Part shown: positions 1 through 9,516 of the stretch, one piece after another | Numbering within the stretch: position 1 is the first letter of the stretch | Layout: each line of letters opens with the position of its first letter | Assembly: GCA_900167925.1 (NCBI GenBank) | Contig: FUZM01000002.1 | Coordinates: 62,001 to 126,000, forward strand | Origin: Bacteroidales bacterium WCE2008 | GTDB taxonomy: Bacteria; Bacteroidota; Bacteroidia; Bacteroidales; UBA932 | Direction of reading: 5' to 3' | DNA length: 64,000 nucleotides | Position numbers and translations under genes: made by a program | Notes under the pieces: model-generated | Told to the model about the DNA's origin: nothing | The model's input: the letters and a program-made list of their open reading frames with translations, nothing else | Database searches by the model: none

Positions 1-113
1 CCATTGCACCCTATCAACTGACAAAGTTAATAAATTATTCGTAAAAGTCCGCATATGTTTTGGCATATTATTTGACTTTATAGAGACCGGAAAATTTTAT
101 AAATCATTATATC

Positions 114-1538
114 ATGAGTAAAGCATTTCAAACTATCTTGACCTCGGCAGTAATCGCCGTCGTCACGGCATTCGGAGTTGTCAAGGCTTGTGTTCCGAAA
201 TCGGCTGAGCCGGTAATGGTAGGCCAGGACGGAAACTTCTACAGGACTGTCAATCTGGCACAGGATACATTCCCTGATCTGACATATGCTGCCGAGTCGG
301 CAGTGGATGCCGTCGTTTATGTCAAGGTTACAGTGAAGAGCGATTATTCTCAGATGGATCCGTTCCTCCGCTATTTCTTCGGCTTCGACTCTCCAAGGGA
401 GCAGCAGGGCAGCGGTTCGGGCGTCATCATCAGACCTGACGGCTATATCGTGACCAATAACCATGTAGTCGCAAATGCGACCAAGGTCGAAGTTACCCTT
501 AACAATAATAAATCATACGAGGCTACAGTCGTGGGGACAGACCCTGTCACCGACGTCGCCCTTATCAAAATCGAGGCTGAAGGGCTTCCTACAGTTGCCT
601 TCGGCGATTCCGACAGACTCCGTCTCGGCGAATGGGTACTCGCAATCGGCAGCCCTCTGGGCGAGCAGCTCAAGGGAACCATCACTGCCGGCATCGTCAG
701 CGCAAAGGGCCGTTCAATGCAGAACGAGAGAGAGTTTAAGATTGAATCATTTATCCAGACCGATGCTGCCGTCAATCCAGGAAACTCAGGCGGCGCCCTT
801 GTCAACAAGGCCGGCGAACTCGTAGGTATCAATACCGCAATCGTCTCCCAGACCGGCGCATATTCGGGCTATTCATTCGCCATTCCTTCCAATATGGTGA
901 AGGCGATTGTCGATGATCTCATCGACTTCGGAAGCGTCCGCAGGGCTGTGCTCGGAATCACTATGTCACCTATAACAGAAGAAATTGCAAAAGATTTGAA
1001 ACTTTCTTCACTTTCAGGCGTATATATTAACGAGGTTTCAAAGGGCAGTGCCGCTGACAAGGCCGGTCTGAAGAAGGGCGATATCATCGTCTCAATCAAT
1101 TCCGCCGCTGTCAAAAGCCCTGCTGAAGTGCAGGCGAAAGTCGGTAGTTTCCATCCAGGTGACAAGGCTGTGATCACAGTCGTCCGTGATGGCAAGAAAC
1201 AAGATTTTGAAGTTACATTCCAGGCTTCAGCCGAGCAGACCGGAACAGTCGCAGATGATGGTTCCGTAGCATTCTACGGTGCCAGACTCAAGACTCCTGA
1301 AAAGGAACATCTGGAAGCTCTCGGATTGAAGAATGGAGTGGAAATCGTATCTCTTGGCGCAGGAAAGGTACTGAATGCAGGAGGTAGCGAAGGCTTCATC
1401 ATCCTGTATGTAAACGACGAACCTGTAAGCAAACCTGAGGATGTTATAAATATTGCCAAAAAGGCGAAGAGATCCATCTTCATCCAGGGTGTCACGGCAT
1501 CGGGACGAGAATCCTACTTCGGCTTCGGCAAAGACTAA
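114..1538 (+). CDS. degP: HtrA/DegP-type periplasmic serine protease (Do family)
   Basis: This 474-residue protein should degrade or refold misfolded envelope proteins. An N-terminal hydrophobic stretch (about residues 8-25) acts as signal or anchor. The trypsin-like domain shows the full triad: H117 in TNNHVV, D147 in TDVALIKI and S225 in GNSGGAL. A PDZ domain follows at about residues 275-365, with the SGVYINEV and AGLKKGDIIVSI signatures, and a weaker second PDZ-like region forms the C-terminus. Length and domain order match Bacteroidetes HtrA proteins. The ATG at 114 directly precedes the hydrophobic segment. rpoD starts 16 bases after its stop, so the two may be co-transcribed. Confidence 0.95.
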   Translation: MSKAFQTILTSAVIAVVTAFGVVKACVPKSAEPVMVGQDGNFYRTVNLAQDTFPDLTYAAESAVDAVVYVKVTVKSDYSQMDPFLRYFFGFDSPREQQGSGSGVIIRPDGYIVTNNHVVANATKVEVTLNNNKSYEATVVGTDPVTDVALIKIEAEGLPTVAFGDSDRLRLGEWVLAIGSPLGEQLKGTITAGIVSAKGRSMQNEREFKIESFIQTDAAVNPGNSGGALVNKAGELVGINTAIVSQTGAYSGYSFAIPSNMVKAIVDDLIDFGSVRRAVLGITMSPITEEIAKDLKLSSLSGVYINEVSKGSAADKAGLKKGDIIVSINSAAVKSPAEVQAKVGSFHPGDKAVITVVRDGKKQDFEVTFQASAEQTGTVADDGSVAFYGARLKTPEKEHLEALGLKNGVEIVSLGAGKVLNAGGSEGFIILYVNDEPVSKPEDVINIAKKAKRSIFIQGVTASGRESYFGFGKD

Positions 1539-1554
1539 TGCTTAAAGATTTTAG

Positions 1555-2415
1555 ATGAGACAGCTAAAGATCACCAAATCGATCACAAACCGCGAGAGTG
1601 CATCCCTGGACAAGTATCTCCAGGAAATCGGAAGGGAAGAGCTGGTATCTCCGGAGGAGGAGGTAGAGCTCGCACAGAGGATCCGCAAAGGAGACCAGGT
1701 CGCTCTCGAAAAACTTACCAGGGCAAACCTAAGATTCGTGGTATCTGTTGCGAAACAGTACCAGAACCAGGGCCTGAGCCTCCCGGACCTTATCAATGAA
1801 GGCAACCTGGGACTTATCAAGGCCGCTGAGAAATTCGACGAGACACGAGGATTCAAATTCATATCATATGCGGTATGGTGGATCCGTCAGTCTATTCTCC
1901 AGGCTCTTGCAGAGCAGTCAAGAATCGTAAGGCTCCCGCTCAACCAGGTGGGCTCCCTTAACAAGATAAACAAGGCACTCTCGAAATTCGAGCAGGAGAA
2001 TGAACGTCAGCCGTCGAGCGAGGAGCTCTCGGAGATGATCGATGTCCCTAAGGACAAGATCTCCGATACCCTGAGGGTATCCGGCAGGCATGTCTCCGTG
2101 GATGCGCCGTTCGTGGAAGGCGAGGACAATAGCCTTCTTGACGTGCTTCCTAACGACGATTCTCCAAGTGCGGACAGGGTACTCGTGAACGAGTCACTCA
2201 ATACCGAGATCGAAAGGGCGCTTCTCACTCTTTCAAGCCGTGAGCGCGAGATCATCAAGTCTTTCTTCGGCATCGGTTGCCAGGAAATGACTCTCGAAGA
2301 GATCGGCGAGCGTTTCGGACTTACACGTGAGAGGGTACGTCAGATCAAGGAGAAGGCGATCCGCAGGCTCAAGAGCCCGAACAGAAGCAAGCTGCTTAAA
2401 GGTTATCTTGGATAA
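1555..2415 (+). CDS. rpoD: Primary RNA polymerase sigma factor (RpoD, sigma-ABfr type)
   Basis: This is the housekeeping sigma factor that directs RNA polymerase to most promoters. At 286 residues it is the short Bacteroidetes form: it begins almost directly with region 1.2 ([20 protein letters not shown]) and lacks region 1.1 and the non-conserved insert. Region 2 is clear ([32 protein letters not shown]). Region 4.2 carries the recognition helix in [20 protein letters not shown]. The many TAnnTTTG -7 boxes in this window agree with the known specificity of this sigma group. It sits between degP and argS on the same strand; argS begins 13 bases after its stop. Confidence 0.97.
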   Translation: MRQLKITKSITNRESASLDKYLQEIGREELVSPEEEVELAQRIRKGDQVALEKLTRANLRFVVSVAKQYQNQGLSLPDLINEGNLGLIKAAEKFDETRGFKFISYAVWWIRQSILQALAEQSRIVRLPLNQVGSLNKINKALSKFEQENERQPSSEELSEMIDVPKDKISDTLRVSGRHVSVDAPFVEGEDNSLLDVLPNDDSPSADRVLVNESLNTEIERALLTLSSREREIIKSFFGIGCQEMTLEEIGERFGLTRERVRQIKEKAIRRLKSPNRSKLLKGYLG

Positions 2416-2428
2416 TAGAGGAGTAAGA

Positions 2429-4213
2429 ATGACACCGGAAGTATTTATTCAGACAAAGGCCGCCGAGGCTATCAAGGCTCTTTACGGAGCTGACGTCGAT
2501 GCGGCGCAGCTGCAGGTAGGCGTTACAAGAAAAGAATTCGAAGGGGATTATACCTTAGTGGTTTTTCCCCTTCTTAAAATATCCCATTCAGCACCGGAGA
2601 ATACCGGCAATGCGATAGGTGAGTGGATGGTTGCGAATGTCCCGGAGATCGCGGGTTTCAACTCGGTCAAGGGCTTCCTGAACCTCCTCTTCTCTACCGT
2701 TTACTGGAACGAAATGTTCGCGGAAATAGCTTCTGACAAGGATTTCGGCCAGCTTGCTCCTACGGGACGCAGGATCATGGTCGAGTTCTCCTCTCCGAAC
2801 ACCAACAAGCCGCTCCATCTCGGTCATATCAGGAACAACCTCCTCGGCGATTCCGTTTCCCGTCTTCTCAAGGCATGCGGAAACGAGGTCATCAAGGCTA
2901 CTCTAGTGAACGACCGCGGCGTGCATATCTGCAAGTCCATGCTCGCATGGCAGAAATGCTTCGATGGCGCAACTCCGGAATCTACCGGAAAGAAGGGCGA
3001 CCATCTTGTAGGCGACTGCTATGTAGCCTTTGACAAGCTCTACAAAGCTGAGGTCAAGGAACTCATGGACAAGGGCATGAGCGAGGATGAGGCCAAGAAA
3101 GAGGCTCCGTCCCTCAAGGAAGCCCATGAGATGCTTGTCAAGTGGGAGCATGAGGACAAGGCCGTGCGCGATCTCTGGTCGATGATGAACTCTTGGGTCT
3201 TCAAGGGCTTCGATGAGACATACAAGGCCCTCGGCATCTCTTTCGACAAAGTCGATTATGAGTCCCAGACTTATCTGCTCGGCAAGGAGCTCGTCCAGAA
3301 AGGCCTTGAAATGGGTGTATTCGAGAAAGAAGCTGACGGCTCTGTATGGTGCGATCTTACTGCTGACGGTCTCGACCGTAAGCTTGTGCTCCGCGGCGAC
3401 GGCACTTCTGTCTATATCACTCAGGATCTGGGTACGGCCGAGCGCCGTTTCGCCCAGTACAATCTCGACTCCCATGTCTATGTGGTCGGCAACGAGCAGG
3501 ATTATCATTTCCAGGTGCTCAAGCTGATCCTCAAGAAGCTCGGTTTCGACTGGTCAGACCAGATCTACCATCTTTCATACGGAATGGTAGAGCTTCCTGA
3601 AGGCAAGATGAAATCAAGAGAGGGTACTGTAGTCGATGCTGACGATCTTATCGAGAAGATGTATGAGGAAGCCAAGGCTACTTCTCTCGAGTCCGGAAAA
3701 CTGGCTGACATGCCTGCAGAAGAGCAGGAGAAGCTTTTCCATATGATCGGCCTCGGCGCGCTGAAGTACTTCATCATGAAGGTGGACCCTAAGAAGACCA
3801 TGCTCTTCAATCCTAAGGAATCCATCGACTTCAACGGCAATACCGGTCCTTTCATCCAGTATACGCATGCCCGTATCTGCTCTATTCTCCGCAAGGCTGA
3901 GGAGCAGGGTATTGCTTTCGCTTCGGTTCCTCAGGATGTCGAGCCTTCTGCAAAGGAGGTTCGTCTTGTCAAGCTCATGGGACTTTTCCCAGAGAAAGTT
4001 GCCGAGGCCGGCTCGGCTCTGTCGCCTGCCGTAATAGCGAATTATGCATACGATCTGGCGAAGGAATTCAACCAGTATTATCATGATACCCCTATACTGA
4101 AGGAAACTGACTCTAAAGTGCTTGCTTACAGGCTTGTCCTGATCGGCACTATTGCCCGTATCCTGGTTAAGGCGATGGGCATTCTCGGAATCAGTCTTCC
4201 GGAAAGAATGTAA
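2429..4213 (+). CDS. argS: Arginyl-tRNA synthetase
   Basis: This class I synthetase attaches arginine to tRNA-Arg in the cytoplasm. The 594-residue product has an N-terminal Arg-specific additional domain, the HIGH-type motif in NKPLHLGHIRNN, the KMSKS-type loop as KMKSREGT, and the C-terminal anticodon-binding DALR domain near QYTHARICSILRK. I start it at ATG 2429. The open frame extends upstream into rpoD, but those residues are a shadow of the sigma-factor gene and have no family counterpart. A strong stem-loop follows at 4241-4273. Confidence 0.96.
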   Translation: MTPEVFIQTKAAEAIKALYGADVDAAQLQVGVTRKEFEGDYTLVVFPLLKISHSAPENTGNAIGEWMVANVPEIAGFNSVKGFLNLLFSTVYWNEMFAEIASDKDFGQLAPTGRRIMVEFSSPNTNKPLHLGHIRNNLLGDSVSRLLKACGNEVIKATLVNDRGVHICKSMLAWQKCFDGATPESTGKKGDHLVGDCYVAFDKLYKAEVKELMDKGMSEDEAKKEAPSLKEAHEMLVKWEHEDKAVRDLWSMMNSWVFKGFDETYKALGISFDKVDYESQTYLLGKELVQKGLEMGVFEKEADGSVWCDLTADGLDRKLVLRGDGTSVYITQDLGTAERRFAQYNLDSHVYVVGNEQDYHFQVLKLILKKLGFDWSDQIYHLSYGMVELPEGKMKSREGTVVDADDLIEKMYEEAKATSLESGKLADMPAEEQEKLFHMIGLGALKYFIMKVDPKKTMLFNPKESIDFNGNTGPFIQYTHARICSILRKAEEQGIAFASVPQDVEPSAKEVRLVKLMGLFPEKVAEAGSALSPAVIANYAYDLAKEFNQYYHDTPILKETDSKVLAYRLVLIGTIARILVKAMGILGISLPERM

Positions 4214-4240
4214 ATCCCTAAACAAATTCAGATCATATTC

Positions 4241-4273
4241 AAGAGCGTCGGACCACCACTAGTCGGCGCTCTT
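4241..4273 (+). terminator. Stem-loop terminator after argS
   Basis: The arms AAGAGCGTCGG and TCGGCGCTCTT pair over about 11 bp, with G-U pairs near the loop, around an 11-base loop. A short T-rich tract (AATCTTTAT) follows. It separates argS from the phosphate transporter unit. Confidence 0.6.
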
Positions 4274-4295
4274 AATCTTTATATGGACCGGAAGC

Positions 4296-4324
4296 GTTAC
4301 AAAAATATTACAATGTGGTTACAA
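4296..4324 (+). promoter_or_regulatory. Possible Pho box: three TTACAA direct repeats at 11-bp pitch
   Basis: GTTACAA, ATTACAA and GTTACAA begin at 4296, 4307 and 4318, exactly 11 bp apart. Direct repeats at one-helical-turn pitch are typical of OmpR/PhoB-family binding sites, and Bacillus PhoP uses TTAACA-like repeats at this pitch. The group lies about 40-65 bases upstream of the -7-like box TAAATTTG at 4361-4368, a normal place for an activator. The gene downstream is a phosphate cotransporter, followed by a PhoB-like regulator. The assignment is inference from spacing and context. Confidence 0.45.
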
Positions 4325-4360
4325 TCTTGTTGTGACCTTTCGTATTGAATGCAGAGAAAT

Positions 4361-4368
4361 TAAATTTG
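4361..4368 (+). promoter_or_regulatory. -7 box of the phosphate cotransporter promoter
   Basis: TAAATTTG matches TAnnTTTG and lies 20 bases before the chosen ATG at 4389. I see no good TTG element about 20 bases upstream, which fits an activator-dependent promoter. Confidence 0.5.
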
Positions 4369-4388
4369 CGACGGATAATAATCAGACG

Positions 4389-6050
4389 ATGTTAATTGTA
4401 TTTAAACTATTGGGAGCGCTTGCCCTTCTGATTTTCGGTATGAAAACCATGAGTGAAGCCCTCCAGAAGATGGCCGGACCTCAGCTCCGTCACGTATTGG
4501 GAGCTATGACGACTAACCGCGTTACCGGCGTGCTGACCGGAATGATAGTGGCGGTATCCGTCCAGTCTTCCGCAGCCACGACAGTTATGACGGTGTCATT
4601 CGTGAACGCAGGCCTTCTCACGCTTGCCCAGGCAATCTCTGTCATAATGGGCGCCAATATCGGCACGACCCTCTCTGCGTGGATAATGTCCGCAGGATTC
4701 TCCTTCAATATAACCAATCTCGTATGGCCGGCCTTCCTTGTCGGAATAATACTGATCCATATGAAGAAGCAGCGTTATCTGGGAGACTTCCTTTTCGGTA
4801 TATCGTTCCTATTCTTCGCTCTCGGCACCCTGAACATGACCGGACGCGAACTCGATCTCGCGAGTAACCAGTCGGTAGTCGACTTCTTTACTTCATTTGA
4901 TACCGGAAGCTACCTGACTATACTCCTTTTCCTTCTGATAGGAACGGTCCTTACCATTATCGCCCAGTCTTCAGCTGCTCTGATGGCCATCACGATGGTG
5001 CTCTGCACCAGCGGAGTCCTGCCTATTTATCAGGGCCTTGCCCTGGTCATGGGTGAGAACATAGGTACGACTCTTACAGCCAATTTCGCGGCGATGAGCG
5101 CCAATACACAGGCCAAGAGGGCTGCCTTTGCGCATCTTGTATTCAATGTCTTCGGAGTGATCTGGGTCCTGATCCTGTTCTATCCTTTCGTCAACATGAT
5201 CTGCAACATCACCGGCGTCGATCCGACGTCTGATACCCAGGATCCTACAAGGCTCTCCTTCACTCTGGCGACCTTCCATACGGTATTCAATATAACCAAC
5301 ACCCTTATTCTGATCTGGTTCATCCCGCAAATCGAAAAATTCGTATGCGGCATCATCAAGGGCAAGAAACATGAAGAAGACGAGGTGTTCCGTCTCCGCT
5401 ATATCCAGAGCGGTATCATGAAGACTCCGGAAATCTCTGTGCTTCAGGCCCAGAAGGAGATCGGCGTATTCGCGGAGCGCGTCGACAGAATGTTCGGGAT
5501 GGTAAAGGAACTGCGCACTATCAGCGACAGCGACGAATTCAAGACTATGTTCGAGCGCATCGGCAAATATGAGCAGATCTGCGACAATATGGAGGCTGAG
5601 ATCGGAAAGTACCTTTCTGATGTCAGCAATGCCCACCTCAGTGACGAAACCAAGAGGAAGATCCGTACGATGCTCCGTGAAGTCAATGAGATCGAGAGTA
5701 TCGGAGACAGCTGCTACTCGTTCGCCAGGACCTTCAATCGCAAATATGAAAGCAAGGCTATGTTCGATCCTAAGCAGGATGACAATATCGACAGCATGTT
5801 CGGCCTTCTTACTGATTATTTCGCTGAGATGATGAGTATCCTTGAGAATCCGGAAACCGCCGGAAGACTGTCTTTGGGCAAGCAGATCCATGCTGCATGC
5901 AACAGCTTCAAGAATGAGAATGTGACTGATGTGGACAGCCATCTCTATTCTTATGCGGTCGGTACGATCTATGTCGACATCATCAACGAAGGCAAGAAAT
6001 TCGCCAGTTATGTCGAAAATGTAATAGATGCAAGGCTCGGAATTGAGTAA
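4389..6050 (+). CDS. Na/phosphate cotransporter with C-terminal PhoU-like domain (YjbB type)
   Basis: This 553-residue membrane protein probably moves phosphate together with sodium. The N-terminal 320 residues are strongly hydrophobic and contain the two inverted QSSA repeats of the Na/Pi cotransporter family (VQSSAATTVM and AQSSAALMAI) plus two GANIGTT/GENIGTT loops. From about residue 350 the chain is helical and charged and resembles a PhoU domain. E. coli YjbB has the same plan and size. I start at ATG 4389 (MLIVFKLLGA) because the -7 box TAAATTTG lies inside the longer open frame. A PhoB-like regulator follows 18 bases after the stop. Confidence 0.9.
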   Translation: MLIVFKLLGALALLIFGMKTMSEALQKMAGPQLRHVLGAMTTNRVTGVLTGMIVAVSVQSSAATTVMTVSFVNAGLLTLAQAISVIMGANIGTTLSAWIMSAGFSFNITNLVWPAFLVGIILIHMKKQRYLGDFLFGISFLFFALGTLNMTGRELDLASNQSVVDFFTSFDTGSYLTILLFLLIGTVLTIIAQSSAALMAITMVLCTSGVLPIYQGLALVMGENIGTTLTANFAAMSANTQAKRAAFAHLVFNVFGVIWVLILFYPFVNMICNITGVDPTSDTQDPTRLSFTLATFHTVFNITNTLILIWFIPQIEKFVCGIIKGKKHEEDEVFRLRYIQSGIMKTPEISVLQAQKEIGVFAERVDRMFGMVKELRTISDSDEFKTMFERIGKYEQICDNMEAEIGKYLSDVSNAHLSDETKRKIRTMLREVNEIESIGDSCYSFARTFNRKYESKAMFDPKQDDNIDSMFGLLTDYFAEMMSILENPETAGRLSLGKQIHAACNSFKNENVTDVDSHLYSYAVGTIYVDIINEGKKFASYVENVIDARLGIE

Positions 6051-6068
6051 AATTGCGTATCTTTCGGC

Positions 6069-6746
6069 ATGAATCCGAAAAAATCCATACTTGTCGTTGA
6101 TGACGAGCAAGATCTTTGCGACATCATTAGCTTCAACCTTGAGAAGGAAGGCTATGCCGTTGACAGTGCGTTTTCGGCGGAGGAAGCCCTGAAGAAGGAC
6201 CTTGGCGGTTATGACCTGCTCCTTCTTGACGTGATGATGGGAGGCATGTCCGGATTTAAGCTTGCGGCCCGTCTGAAGGCCGATCCGAAGACCACCGGGA
6301 TCCCGATTATCTTCCTGACCGCAAGGGACTCGGAAGACGATACAGTCAAAGGCCTGGAACTCGGAGCCGACGATTATGTCTCAAAACCATTCTCAATCAG
6401 GGAACTTCTCGCCAGAATCGGGGCCGTACTTCGCAGAAGCTCCGGATCGGAGGAGGACAAGCTTGTCTATGAGGGCCTTGTGCTTGACAAGGAGCGTAAG
6501 ATCGTTACTGTGGACGGGGAGGAAGTCTTCCTGACAAGGACTGAATTCGATCTCCTCCAGCTTCTCCTCTCGGACCAGGGACGTGTTTTTTCCCGCTCCG
6601 AACTTATCGGCAAGGTATGGCCTGACGATGTGCTGGTGCTCGACAGGACTGTGGATGTCAATATTACAAGACTCCGCAAGAAAATCGGGCAATATTCGAC
6701 CAGAATCCACACCCGTTCCGGATTCGGCTACTATTTCGGTAAATAA
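6069..6746 (+). CDS. PhoB/OmpR-family response regulator
   Basis: This 225-residue transcription factor has a receiver domain (acidic D11/D12, phospho-acceptor D54 in LLLLDVMM, K106 in VSKPFS) and a C-terminal winged-helix DNA-binding domain with the VDVNITRLRKKIG recognition region. It is followed after 5 bases by its likely partner kinase and preceded by a phosphate transporter, so control of phosphate uptake is the simplest reading. Calling it PhoB is inference. A TATCTTTC sequence at 6058-6065 resembles a -7 box but lacks the final G. Confidence 0.92.
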   Translation: MNPKKSILVVDDEQDLCDIISFNLEKEGYAVDSAFSAEEALKKDLGGYDLLLLDVMMGGMSGFKLAARLKADPKTTGIPIIFLTARDSEDDTVKGLELGADDYVSKPFSIRELLARIGAVLRRSSGSEEDKLVYEGLVLDKERKIVTVDGEEVFLTRTEFDLLQLLLSDQGRVFSRSELIGKVWPDDVLVLDRTVDVNITRLRKKIGQYSTRIHTRSGFGYYFGK

Positions 6747-6751
6747 TTGTT

Positions 6752-7678
6752 ATGCGGAACTATAAGACGATAGGCTGGAAACTGTCAGCCAGTGTGGTCG
6801 CGATATTCCTTCTCTTCATGGCCGTGTTCCTTTTCATGCCTGAAGCGTTCAAGGAGGACAGGCATATCGTATGGATCTCTCTGGCGATGATCGTCGTGCT
6901 TATCGTAGTGCTGTCAATCTTCATAAGCATCATCAACCGTATAATCGCCGAGCAGAGCAACGAGGAGAACAGCCGTATCCGGCGCGAACTCACCCAGAAT
7001 ATCTCCCATGAGCTCAAGACTCCTGTAACCAGCATCCAGGGCTATCTGGAGACGATAATCTCCAACCCTGACATGGAAGCTTCGACGAAGGAGCAGTTCC
7101 TTAAGAGATGCTATGCCCAGGCTGTCCGTCTCGGGTCTCTTCTTCAGGATATCTCGATACTTAACAGGCTTGATTACGGTGCCAAGATGCACGAATACGA
7201 GTCTGTCGACATAGCTGCCTTGATCGATACGATAATCAAGGAAACGGCCCTGCAGAGGGGTGTGGCGAGCATGGCGTTCCATAACAGGCTGCCGGAGAAG
7301 GTGCTGGTCGAAGGAAATTATTCCCTGCTGTACAGTATCTTCCGGAATCTGGCTGACAACAGTATCAACTATGCCGGCGAGGGCGCTACGATAACCGTAT
7401 CGGCAACCGAGACCTCGAATGCCTGGAAGTTCGTTTTCAGCGACGACGGTGTCGGTATCCCTCCGGAGCACCTGAAACGCATTTTCGAGCGGTTCTACCG
7501 TGTTGACAAGGGGCGTAGCCGAAAAATGGGCGGGACAGGCCTTGGATTGTCCATCGTGAAGAATGCCGTGCTTTTCCATGGAGGTACGATTGCCGTCGCT
7601 TCCGAGCCGAATGCAGGTGTACGGTATTCTTTCACTATCCCGAAAAAAGCCAGAAGACCTAAAAGACGAGTATCATGA
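6752..7678 (+). CDS. Membrane sensor histidine kinase (PhoR-like)
   Basis: This 308-residue kinase is the probable partner of the upstream response regulator. Two membrane helices (about residues 10-30 and 40-62) enclose almost no periplasmic loop, so it probably does not sense a ligand outside the membrane directly. The H box is ISHELKTPVTS with H86. The ATP-binding domain shows the N box (RNLADNSINYA), G1 box (DDGVGIP), F box (FERFYRVDKGRSR) and G2 box (GGTGLGLSIVK). No PAS or HAMP domain is evident. Its stop overlaps the ATG of the next gene in ATGA, indicating translational coupling. Confidence 0.92.
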   Translation: MRNYKTIGWKLSASVVAIFLLFMAVFLFMPEAFKEDRHIVWISLAMIVVLIVVLSIFISIINRIIAEQSNEENSRIRRELTQNISHELKTPVTSIQGYLETIISNPDMEASTKEQFLKRCYAQAVRLGSLLQDISILNRLDYGAKMHEYESVDIAALIDTIIKETALQRGVASMAFHNRLPEKVLVEGNYSLLYSIFRNLADNSINYAGEGATITVSATETSNAWKFVFSDDGVGIPPEHLKRIFERFYRVDKGRSRKMGGTGLGLSIVKNAVLFHGGTIAVASEPNAGVRYSFTIPKKARRPKRRVS

Positions 7679-9402
7679 AAGACGACAAATGGTATATGAT
7701 TCCGACCAGCGCGAAAGAAGTCGAGGCTCTCGGATGGGATTACATCGACGTAATCATGTTCACGGGCGATGCTTTCATCGACCATCCCTCCTTCGGGACG
7801 GCGGTTATCTCCAGATGGCTTCAGAAGCATGGTTACAGGGTTGCGGTCGTTCCTCAGCCTAACTGGCGCGACGATCTGCGCGACTTCAGGAAACTCGGGG
7901 CTCCGAGACTGTATTTCGGCGTCAATTCCGGGGCCATGGACTCTATGGTCAATCATTATACCGCCGGAAAGCGTCTCCGTCATGATGATGCGTATACTCC
8001 TGAAGGGAAAGCCGGACAGCGTCCGGACTATGCCGTGACTGTCTATACGAAGATCCTGAAGCAGCTTTATCCGGATATACCTGTCGTCATCGGCGGTATC
8101 GAAGCTTCGCTCCGCCGGCTTACCCATTATGATTATTGGCAGGATAAGCTCTTGCCGTCGATTCTCGTCAGCAGCGGGGCGGATTTTCTGTGTTACGGAA
8201 TGGGGGAGAGGACGATGCTGGAACTGACGAAGGGCATTGAAGCCGGAAGGAATCTCCATCAGCTGCATCAGATAAAGCAGATCGGCTTTTATATGACCGG
8301 TAAGCCTAAGGTCAAGGATGCAAAGATCCTGCATTCGTTCGAGGAGTGCTGCGAAGACAAGAAAGCTTTTGCCGAGAATTTCCATGATATCGAGATTCTC
8401 GCGAACATGATGTATCCGCCGGTGATAATCGAGCCTGTCGGGGACGGATATGTGCAGATCAATCCGACTTATCCGCCTGCTACACAGGAAGAAATGGATG
8501 ATTTCTGGGATATCCCTTATACCAAGCAGCCCCATCCGAGATACAAGGGGAAACGTATCCCTGCATTCGACATGATCAAGTTCTCCATCAACACGCACAG
8601 GGGTTGTTTCGGAGGCTGTAATTTCTGTACCATCGCCGCGCATCAGGGCAAGTTCATCTCTTCGCGTAGCGAGGCTTCCATACTAAAGGAGGTCGAGGGC
8701 CTCAAGAAACTTCCGGGATTTGCCGGGAATATCTCCGACCTGGGAGCTCCTACTGCCAATATGTATGGAATGCGTGGCAAGAATGAGGCGCTCTGCAAGG
8801 TCTGCAAGCGTCAGTCATGCCTTTTCCCGGCTCCGTGCAAGAATATGAACCGCAGCCACGAGCGCCTGCTGAAGCTATATCATCGGGTGGATTCAATCAA
8901 GGGTATCAGGCATTCATATATCGGAAGCGGTATACGTTATGACCTGTTCCTCGATGAGAAGGGTTATGTCGACGAGACTTCGAAACCTTATCTCAAGGAG
9001 CTTATCCTTGACCATACTTCCGGACGTCTCAAGGTTGCGCCGGAGCATACCGAAGACAAGGTACTTTATTATCTCGGCAAACCGACCTTCCACCTTTTCG
9101 AGAGACTGCGCAGCGAATTCAATCAGATCAATCGCGACGCGGGGCGTCACTCGGAGATCGTGCCTTATTTCATTTCTTCGCATCCGGGCTGCGAAATGAG
9201 TGATATGCAGAAACTTGCGAAGCATCCTGCCCTCAAGGGACTCTATATGGACCAGGTGCAGGACTATACTCCGACGCCTATGACTACCTCGTCCGTCATG
9301 TTCTATACGGGGCTGGATCCGAGGACCATGAAGCCTGTCTTTGTGGAGCGGGATCCGGACAAAAAGAAACGCCAGAAGTCGTTTTTCTTCAACAGAAAAT
9401 AA
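7675..9402 (+). CDS. YgiQ-family radical SAM protein (UPF0313)
   Basis: This 575-residue protein belongs to the YgiQ family of radical SAM enzymes, whose reaction is unknown. The cluster-binding motif is C311-x3-C315-x2-C318 in HRGCFGGCNFC. The N-terminal third resembles a cobalamin-binding-like domain (DVIMFTGDAFIDHPSFGTAVI), and the C-terminus is lysine-rich, as usual in the family. It overlaps the histidine kinase by 4 bases. No functional link to that kinase is known, so the coupling may only reflect operon packing. Confidence 0.9.
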   Translation: MKDDKWYMIPTSAKEVEALGWDYIDVIMFTGDAFIDHPSFGTAVISRWLQKHGYRVAVVPQPNWRDDLRDFRKLGAPRLYFGVNSGAMDSMVNHYTAGKRLRHDDAYTPEGKAGQRPDYAVTVYTKILKQLYPDIPVVIGGIEASLRRLTHYDYWQDKLLPSILVSSGADFLCYGMGERTMLELTKGIEAGRNLHQLHQIKQIGFYMTGKPKVKDAKILHSFEECCEDKKAFAENFHDIEILANMMYPPVIIEPVGDGYVQINPTYPPATQEEMDDFWDIPYTKQPHPRYKGKRIPAFDMIKFSINTHRGCFGGCNFCTIAAHQGKFISSRSEASILKEVEGLKKLPGFAGNISDLGAPTANMYGMRGKNEALCKVCKRQSCLFPAPCKNMNRSHERLLKLYHRVDSIKGIRHSYIGSGIRYDLFLDEKGYVDETSKPYLKELILDHTSGRLKVAPEHTEDKVLYYLGKPTFHLFERLRSEFNQINRDAGRHSEIVPYFISSHPGCEMSDMQKLAKHPALKGLYMDQVQDYTPTPMTTSSVMFYTGLDPRTMKPVFVERDPDKKKRQKSFFFNRK

Positions 9403-9429
9403 ATTTTGAAAAAAAATATTCCGGCCTTA

Positions 9430-9460
9430 TTGCTTATCAGAAAATATTGTCCTAATATTG
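9430..9460 (+). promoter_or_regulatory. Promoter of the small acidic protein gene
   Basis: TTG at 9430-9432 and TAATATTG at 9453-9460 are separated by 20 bases. The -7 box has one mismatch to TAnnTTTG. The box ends 56 bases before the ATG. Confidence 0.5.
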
Positions 9461-9516
9461 CATGCAGAAACGGAAAAACGACTAAATCTAAATACTAAAC
9501 TTACTTTTTATTGAGT

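Noticed and set aside
1..113. End of an upstream gene or a clear promoter before degP
   Set aside because: No convincing coding frame end and no exact TAnnTTTG box is visible; TATTATTTG near 66-74 is only a loose match.
4971..6110. 379-residue minus-strand open frame opposite the phosphate transporter
   Set aside because: Antisense shadow caused by GC-rich third positions. The plus-strand protein has full family motifs.
7495..8643. 382-residue minus-strand open frame opposite the kinase and YgiQ genes
   Set aside because: It spans the junction of two well-supported plus-strand genes and has no family resemblance.
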